Below, in pieces: positions 58,802 through 64,000 of a stretch of 64,000 bases of DNA. Under the pieces are notes generated by a model, which saw nothing but the letters and a program-made list of their open reading frames with translations, searched no databases and was not told the DNA's origin. Each line of letters opens with the position of its first letter. Position 1 is the first letter of the stretch. This DNA comes from Linnemannia schmuckeri. Its lineage: Eukaryota; Mortierellomycota; Mortierellomycetes; Mortierellales; Mortierellaceae. Where the stretch lies: the NCBI GenBank assembly GCA_029449235.1, contig JANATG010000012.1, forward strand, positions 682,001-746,000. Reading direction: 5' to 3'. Position numbers and translations under genes: made by a program.

Positions 58802-59167
58802 ACAACTTTGTTACATATCATTTCCAATACACTTTTTACCTAATTTTTGCCGCCCATTTTCTTGTGATCGTGATCAGGAAGCGTTTTTGATCGCAGATGC
58901 TGTGCTTACCCATATTGGGGTGGTGCACAAAGGAACGTCTGCTGGGTTCCTTTTCTTTGACGTTTGACTCCACCTCTCCCGCCACCACTCCTCTGACTTG
59001 CACACGCCTCTTCTTCTTCTCTTATCTCCTTCTTCTTCTTCTTCCTTCTATTCCTCCACCTCTGTTTTTTCCTTTGTTTTCCAACGCACTTCTCTTCTTC
59101 ACTTCACTTCACTTCTCTCGTCTCTCTTTCACACACTTTCTCTCTCACACACCTCATTTCACCCTCC
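58802..59167 (+). promoter_or_regulatory. PIS1 3' end and pyrimidine-rich leader of the kelch-BTB gene
   Basis: The last 190 bases before the ATG are almost pure C/T on the plus strand (CTTCTTCTT, CACTTCACTTCACTT, TCTCTCTT). No TATA box was seen. Such leaders precede most genes in this window. Confidence 0.55.
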
Positions 59168-61270
59168 ATGCCCCGCACGGCCTCACCTGCTCAGTCTCTA
59201 AGTCAAATCCATAACAATAGCTACAGCAGCAATCAGCCAATGCCCTCCAACCATAGCTCCTTCCAGCAGCCTCTTCAGTCTAACAACGCAAGTCCCTACA
59301 ACTTCCAGCCCCAGCCTCCTGGCACGGAAAGCTCTGTTCTCCCTCGCCCTACCCTGGGCGAACGCATGACATGTATTGTCAATGCATCCATTACCTGCAT
59401 CTCCTCGTCTCCTCCTTCCTCTGTGACCGCTTCGCGTTCAAGTAGCAGCCACAGTCTGGTGAAGAGGAACAGGACATTTGCTACGACCACCACTCATTCC
59501 CTTCAAGGGTCCTTCTACGACAATGCAGCCGCCACAGCTATCACCGACGCGACAGCAAGCCGCGCTAGGACAGGTGCCAGTCAGACCCAAGGTTCAAGTC
59601 ATGTTCGCCATCACAGTCGACAGGATGACATTGCTGCAGGCGAGCGGGAGAAGGGCCACGATAGGCTGCGACTCTATGTGTTTGGAGGCTTTCATCAGTA
59701 TACGGATGCCGTCAATAACGACCTTTATCGGTTGGATGTGGAGACGATGGTGTGGGAGAAGCTGATTTACACCAAAGGCGAGCCGCCGTCAAAACGGAAC
59801 GACCACTCTGCCAGTCTGTGGGGGGACGACCGTATTATCATCTTTGGAGGAAGTGACGAACGGAACCAATACTGCAATGACGTTCACATTCTGAATGTCC
59901 GTACACTGACCTGGGAGACTCCAGAAGTAACCGGTGTTATCCCGGTCGGACGGGTCAAACACTCGGCGACGATTGTGGACGACAGGCTATACATTTCTGG
60001 CGGATGTCTTGATCAGGAAGGCGTTTCGCAGGAACTCCTCTGCCTTGACCTTTTGACATGGGAGTGGGATGAGCCTATCGACTTTGTTGCCCGTTACACC
60101 CATACGCTCTTCGAGTTCCGCAACAAGCTGTTCGCATACGGAGGATACAACGAGGAGATGGATCGCACGGAGGTCATTGCCTATATGGACCTTGAGACCA
60201 ATCAGGTGACAAAGGTCAGTGTCTCCGACGAAATAGCACCAAACGTCGCCGCTCAGCAGTTCTCGCAAGTCTGTGGTCGGCATCTGGTGGTCGTGATCTC
60301 CCAAGGTCTGCGGTACGAGCTTCAAAAGTTTACAGGAGGAATTTGGACTCTGGACCTGGAATGCTTTCAATGGACAAAGCACGACGACTGGAAGATCCTG
60401 GGTGAGAACCATACCTGGCACTACTTTTCAATGGAGCGGGACGGCGACCAATTCTATCTGATTGGTGACATTAACGAGTCGGATGAGTACTTCAAGCAGA
60501 TTCTGACGATCGATATGCGAGAATATGGGTCATTCCAGGAGCCTCACGTCTCAATAGGACAGGAGCTTGGTCGACTTCTGCAGGACCAAATGGCGCTGGC
60601 TGACTTCCGTATCATCTGCACAGGGACCGATGCGCAGGCGAATGCAGCTATTCAGGTGGTTGACCCTTCTACAGACTACTATCCTCACTCGGACGCCAGT
60701 GGCGACAACGACATGATGATTGACGCCCAGCCGATTATGGTCCAGCGGATTCGGTCTCAACGGCAGACACCTTCGTCGACTCGGGCCAATAGTCCACAGC
60801 AGGAGCCTATCCTGTGTCACAAGCTGATCCTGATGGCGCGGTGGCCCCACTTTGCGAGCATGGTTCAGTCGGGGATGCTTGAGGCCCAGACCAGCACATT
60901 AACCCTTCCTGAGCCGTACGAGACTGTGAAGGGCTTTATCGAGTACCTGTACACGGATTCGATTGAGGACATGTCAACGGATACGATTGCGGACCTGCTG
61001 GTCATGGGAAGCATGTATGTGATGAGGCGTCTGGTCCATCTCTGCAGCGCGGCGCTTCACCAGCAGATCGACATCGAGACTGTTTCTAGGATCTATCACA
61101 GAGCAGGTCTCAGTGGCCAGGTCGGACTGCGGCAGAGAGCGCTCAAGTTTATGTTTCGTAACTATGGCCCAGTCAGCAAGACCATCGGTTTCCGGTCCTT
61201 GCCTAAGGAGGCGCTCTTTGACTTTTGGGATTCTACACCTGAAGGCGCCGTCATCAACATTGCAGTGTAG
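59168..61270 (+). CDS. Kelch-repeat and BTB domain protein
   Basis: Single exon, 700 residues, intron-free among intron-rich neighbours. Residues 1-165 are Ser/Gln/Asn-rich and probably disordered. About 170-430 hold kelch blades with the expected double glycine and spaced Tyr/Trp: YVFGGFHQY...NDLYRLDVETMVWE, IIIFGGSDE...NDVHILNVRTLTWE, LYISGGCLD, LFAYGGYNE. A BTB/POZ domain begins near 465 (LADFRIICTG). After an insertion of about 50 disordered residues it resumes with CHKLILMARWPHFASMV...LPEPYETVKGFIEYLYT. The C-terminus forms a BACK-like helical region. Proteins of this order (kelch first, BTB last, as in LZTR1) act as substrate adaptors of cullin-3 ubiquitin ligases; this role is inferred. 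AATAAA follows at 61310-61315. Confidence 0.92.
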   Translation: MPRTASPAQSLSQIHNNSYSSNQPMPSNHSSFQQPLQSNNASPYNFQPQPPGTESSVLPRPTLGERMTCIVNASITCISSSPPSSVTASRSSSSHSLVKRNRTFATTTTHSLQGSFYDNAAATAITDATASRARTGASQTQGSSHVRHHSRQDDIAAGEREKGHDRLRLYVFGGFHQYTDAVNNDLYRLDVETMVWEKLIYTKGEPPSKRNDHSASLWGDDRIIIFGGSDERNQYCNDVHILNVRTLTWETPEVTGVIPVGRVKHSATIVDDRLYISGGCLDQEGVSQELLCLDLLTWEWDEPIDFVARYTHTLFEFRNKLFAYGGYNEEMDRTEVIAYMDLETNQVTKVSVSDEIAPNVAAQQFSQVCGRHLVVVISQGLRYELQKFTGGIWTLDLECFQWTKHDDWKILGENHTWHYFSMERDGDQFYLIGDINESDEYFKQILTIDMREYGSFQEPHVSIGQELGRLLQDQMALADFRIICTGTDAQANAAIQVVDPSTDYYPHSDASGDNDMMIDAQPIMVQRIRSQRQTPSSTRANSPQQEPILCHKLILMARWPHFASMVQSGMLEAQTSTLTLPEPYETVKGFIEYLYTDSIEDMSTDTIADLLVMGSMYVMRRLVHLCSAALHQQIDIETVSRIYHRAGLSGQVGLRQRALKFMFRNYGPVSKTIGFRSLPKEALFDFWDSTPEGAVINIAV

Positions 61271-61736
61271 TAGCTATTTATGCTCTTTATTTGCGCTAAC
61301 CAACAGATGAATAAAAATCGACAGCACAAAGAGAGCAAGAAAGTGGGGAAAAAAAATAGACTTTTCTTTCAAAAACTACGAAGAAAAACAGAGCGCCGAC
61401 AAAGAGCCATCTCGGATCGGTGGCGAAAATGCTGTCATAAGCTTTCATCCTTGCCACCGTTATGAGGGCTGCGGCAGATTTGATGGGTGAAGTCGACCCT
61501 TCTTTGTAAGAACAAGGTTTAGAAAGAGAAAACCATCGAATTCGATAGAAAGCCAAAGAGGAGGAAGTGCACCGCCGCGGGCATGGCGAAGTATTTATTT
61601 GTTTCTTTTTGTCTCTTCTTTTTTTTCACCCTCCAAACTCATCTTTCCCTTTTCTCATCACTTCTCCCCCTTCACTCAACAATCACTTACTACTCGACCT
61701 ACACTCCATCCGAAAAAAAACAGCATACACACAGCA
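61271..61736 (+). promoter_or_regulatory. Kelch-BTB 3' end and SGT1 leader
   Basis: AATAAA at 61310-61315 ends the upstream gene. From about 61600 the plus strand is C/T-rich up to the SGT1 ATG at 61737 (leader of about 135 bases). No coding exon. Confidence 0.55.
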
Positions 61737-63525
61737 ATGACCACCGCACAGGATTTGTTTGCCCAGGGCAGCCACGCATTTGCGGAGGATGACTACGAGG
61801 AGGCACTTAACTTTTATTCCCAGGCCATCGAGGTCAATGGAACCCATGTCGAGATCTTCTTGAAACGGTACTTTTTCATAAATACGCTCTTTTACAAGCC
61901 TGCACAGCTAGGCGATAACTACACTTTTCGAGAAACAGTTGTTCCTCTAACTCATTATTTGCTAATTCCACGCGTGATTTTTCTTATAAACCTCTTTAGT
62001 TCCGCTACTTATCAGAAGCTCGGAAAGGACAAGGAGGCATACGAGGATGCCGTTCACGCGTTGGAACTTATCAAGGAGAAGCCTTCTTCGGACGTAACCG
62101 TTGAGGCCAAGGCTCAGCTTCGCAAAGGGTAGGTTCAATGTGATACGGGCTTTCTCAACTGACCAGGATTCGCGCTTGCCAGTATCTGTATTGTGTCAAG
62201 CCGTCAAACCGCTTAGCCGTCCCTTTTCCCTTCCCCTGTCGACTCTGTGGATGCATCTGTTCAGAAGTGCAGAGGATTTTCTTTCCAGCAACTTCTTTCC
62301 AGCAACTTCTGTCACACACAAACCTGTGCCTGGTTCAAGTCGACATCTGTACTGACGAAGAGCACGTGAACTTTCTCTACATCTCTTTGGGGCTTATTTT
62401 ATTTCTTAGTGTCGCCGCCTTCCACTTGCAGGACTTCCAGACCGCAAAGGTCGCATTGGAGGCTTGTCAGGCCTTGAGTCCCGAGCAGCGTACTCTTGCC
62501 AGCTGGATCCGCAAGAACGAGCAAGAGCTCGCCAAGTTGCCCAAGGCTGCTGCCCCCGCTGCTGCCGCTCCAGCCACCGTTACTGCTGCCACCCCTGCTG
62601 CTGACGTGACTCCTGTTGTGTCGGCTGTTGCCTCTCCAGCATCTACGCCTGTCCCTGCCCCATTGACTCCCGCTGCTCACCGCGTCAGGTATGAAGAACC
62701 ACATCGGCGTCTTATTTTGCGTCGAATTCGACACTGATATGCTCGGTGGCGGCACAAGAGCAAAATTTCTAACGGATGCGACTTTTGACCGGGCTTTTCC
62801 TTTTAGGCACGAGTGGTACCAGAACGATACATTTGTTACTATCAGCATCTTTATCAAAAATGTGAAGAAGGAAGCTGTCGAGATTATTTTCACCGACAAA
62901 GCCTTGTCCGTTTCGGTCAAGATGTCTGCTGGATCAAACTACTCCCTTGAGTTGGACCCCTTGAGTCACAAGGTCATTCCTTCAGAGTGCAAGTACGAGG
63001 TCTTATCAACAAAGATTGAGATTCAGCTCAAGAAGGAGGTCTTTGCCATCAAGTGGGGCTCTCTTGAGGGTGACGATGTCAACGCTGGATCCATGGCCGC
63101 TGTCTCTGGTGAGTCGCATCAAAGAGAGAAGAAAAAAATGGGCTACGAATGACCAAGACGACTGCTTTGTCTACTCTGCTTTGGTGGTCCTGTTCTGACT
63201 CCTGTCCTTTCTCTGTCGCAATTACTATAACATTATAGCCGGCGCTGCTCCAGCATACCCAACCTCGTCCAGGAAGCCCAAGAACTGGGATGCCTTGGCT
63301 AAGGAGGCAGCCAATGATGAAGACAAGGCCGATGGAGATAAGGCTTTGAACCAACTTTTCTCCCAGATTTACAAGGATGCCGATGATGACACCAAGCGCG
63401 CCATGATGAAGAGCTTCACTGAGAGTAATGGCACCTGCTTGTCGACGAACTGGGAAGAGGTCGGAAAGGGCACTGTTGAGACTCGTCCCCCAGAGGGCAT
63501 GGTCGCCAAGAAGTACTCTTCTTAA
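61737..63525 (+). CDS. SGT1: SGT1 co-chaperone (TPR-CS-SGS)
   Basis: Five exons, 61737-61867, 62000-62128, 62410-62688, 62807-63108 and 63239-63525; 375 residues. The N-terminal TPR helices (about 1-125) begin AQDLFAQGSHAFAEDDYEEA; exon 1 joins exon 2 as KRSATYQKLGKDKEAYEDA. An Ala/Pro/Thr-rich linker (about 130-178) leads to the CS domain, H181-E-W-Y-Q-N-D to I-K-W-G-S near 262, the Hsp90-binding fold shared with p23. The SGS domain is PKNWDALAKE...DADDDTKRAMMKSFTESNGTCLSTNWEEVGK to the end. SGT1 bridges Hsp90 and SCF/Skp1 or kinetochore clients; in yeast it is needed for kinetochore assembly and adenylyl-cyclase function. Intron 1 (132 bases) is a multiple of three without a stop, so retention would insert 44 mostly hydrophobic residues into the TPR. 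Confidence 0.96.
62281..62308. repeat. 14-base direct duplication in SGT1 intron 2
   Basis: CTTTCCAGCAACTT occurs twice in tandem. Each copy contains TTTCCAG, an acceptor-like motif about 110-130 bases before the real acceptor at 62409. Confidence 0.9.
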
Positions 63526-64000
63526 GATCCTGAGCGTCCATTCAAATAGCTAACGCTAATCTTTTCAATCAAAATGTATATGATATTCTCTTGGTCGTTT
63601 GTCGTTCGTAGTTGCCACGTATGTCTCAATAATATGTTTGTAAGTGTGGCAAGCTGGTCAACTTGATATGCTGACTGAGAGAAGGAATGGTTGGTTTTGT
63701 GAAGTGAACCCCGACCTTTATGGTGAGCGGGTCAGAAAAAAAAAAAGCTGATGGGCTCTGAACCTACTTTTTATTTCGAACTTGTGGAGGATACATGTGT
63801 ACTTGTTTACACCCTTTTTGGTCACCATGGGTTCTCAGGGGCATGGCTTCTGCCCTGTGTCCAGTGCGTTGGTTATTGGCCTAGAGGTGGGATGGAGTGC
63901 CGCTGTGTTTTAGTCTAATGGTAGACTAAGAGCTTATCCCATAATTTTGTTTTGAAGGTCTCGTTAACGCCCCCTCCCCTAATCCAATATTTGGACTTAC
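63526..64000. other. Region right of SGT1, no gene seen
   Basis: SGT1 3' UTR followed by sequence without coding potential. A perfect 8-base-pair hairpin (TTAGTCTA, loop ATGG, TAGACTAA) lies at 63910-63929. It contains a match to the tRNA A-box consensus, but no B box or acceptor stem accompanies it. Confidence 0.5.

Noticed and set aside
1..64000. CRISPR array, rRNA, or intact transposon
   Set aside because: No regularly spaced identical repeats with unique spacers, no rRNA-like sequence and no transposase or reverse-transcriptase motifs were seen on either strand.

Overview
This is a stretch of a fungal nuclear genome. It carries twelve spliced or intron-free protein genes plus one small open reading frame I cannot name. 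Introns have GT..AG ends, one has GC..AG, and most are 60-250 bases. Leaders are pyrimidine-rich, and A/T homopolymers of 20-48 bases are common. The gene set (fused TRP5, PIS1, mitochondrial malic enzyme, STM1-like protein, Ran1-type kinase, a WNK-type kinase, TRAPPC11) and the intron density suggest an early-diverging fungus. Mucoromycota is most likely and Mortierellomycotina is my best guess; this is inference from style, not a database match.

Left part (0-8.4 kb): the N-terminus of a WNK-like kinase runs off the left edge on the minus strand. It is head to head with the PP2A scaffold subunit (eight exons). Converging on PP2A is a secreted or membrane protein with a Lys-Pro-Gly repeat ectodomain and one membrane span. 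A 5.7 kb gene-free interval follows.

Middle part (14-37 kb): mitochondrial malic enzyme and an STM1/SERBP1-like ribosome-associated RNA-binding protein lie in tandem. After 6.9 kb without genes comes a 1388-residue Gln-rich, probably nuclear protein whose central block resembles the core-binding fold of tyrosine recombinases. After another 4.3 kb comes a Ran1/Vhs1/Ksp1-type kinase on the minus strand. Its upstream region is crowded with microsatellites. A 9.9 kb gene-free interval (37.3-47.1 kb) holds a diverged tandem duplication and a 13-base quasi-palindromic repeat.

Right part (47-64 kb) is compact. Bifunctional tryptophan synthase, a small unknown protein and TRAPPC11 are on the minus strand. 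Phosphatidylinositol synthase, a kelch-BTB protein and SGT1 are on the plus strand. TRAPPC11 and PIS1 share a 316-base divergent promoter. No rRNA, convincing tRNA, CRISPR array or intact transposon was found. Exon boundaries were set by hand from splice sites, reading-frame continuity and family motifs. For every complete gene the exon lengths sum to a whole number of codons.
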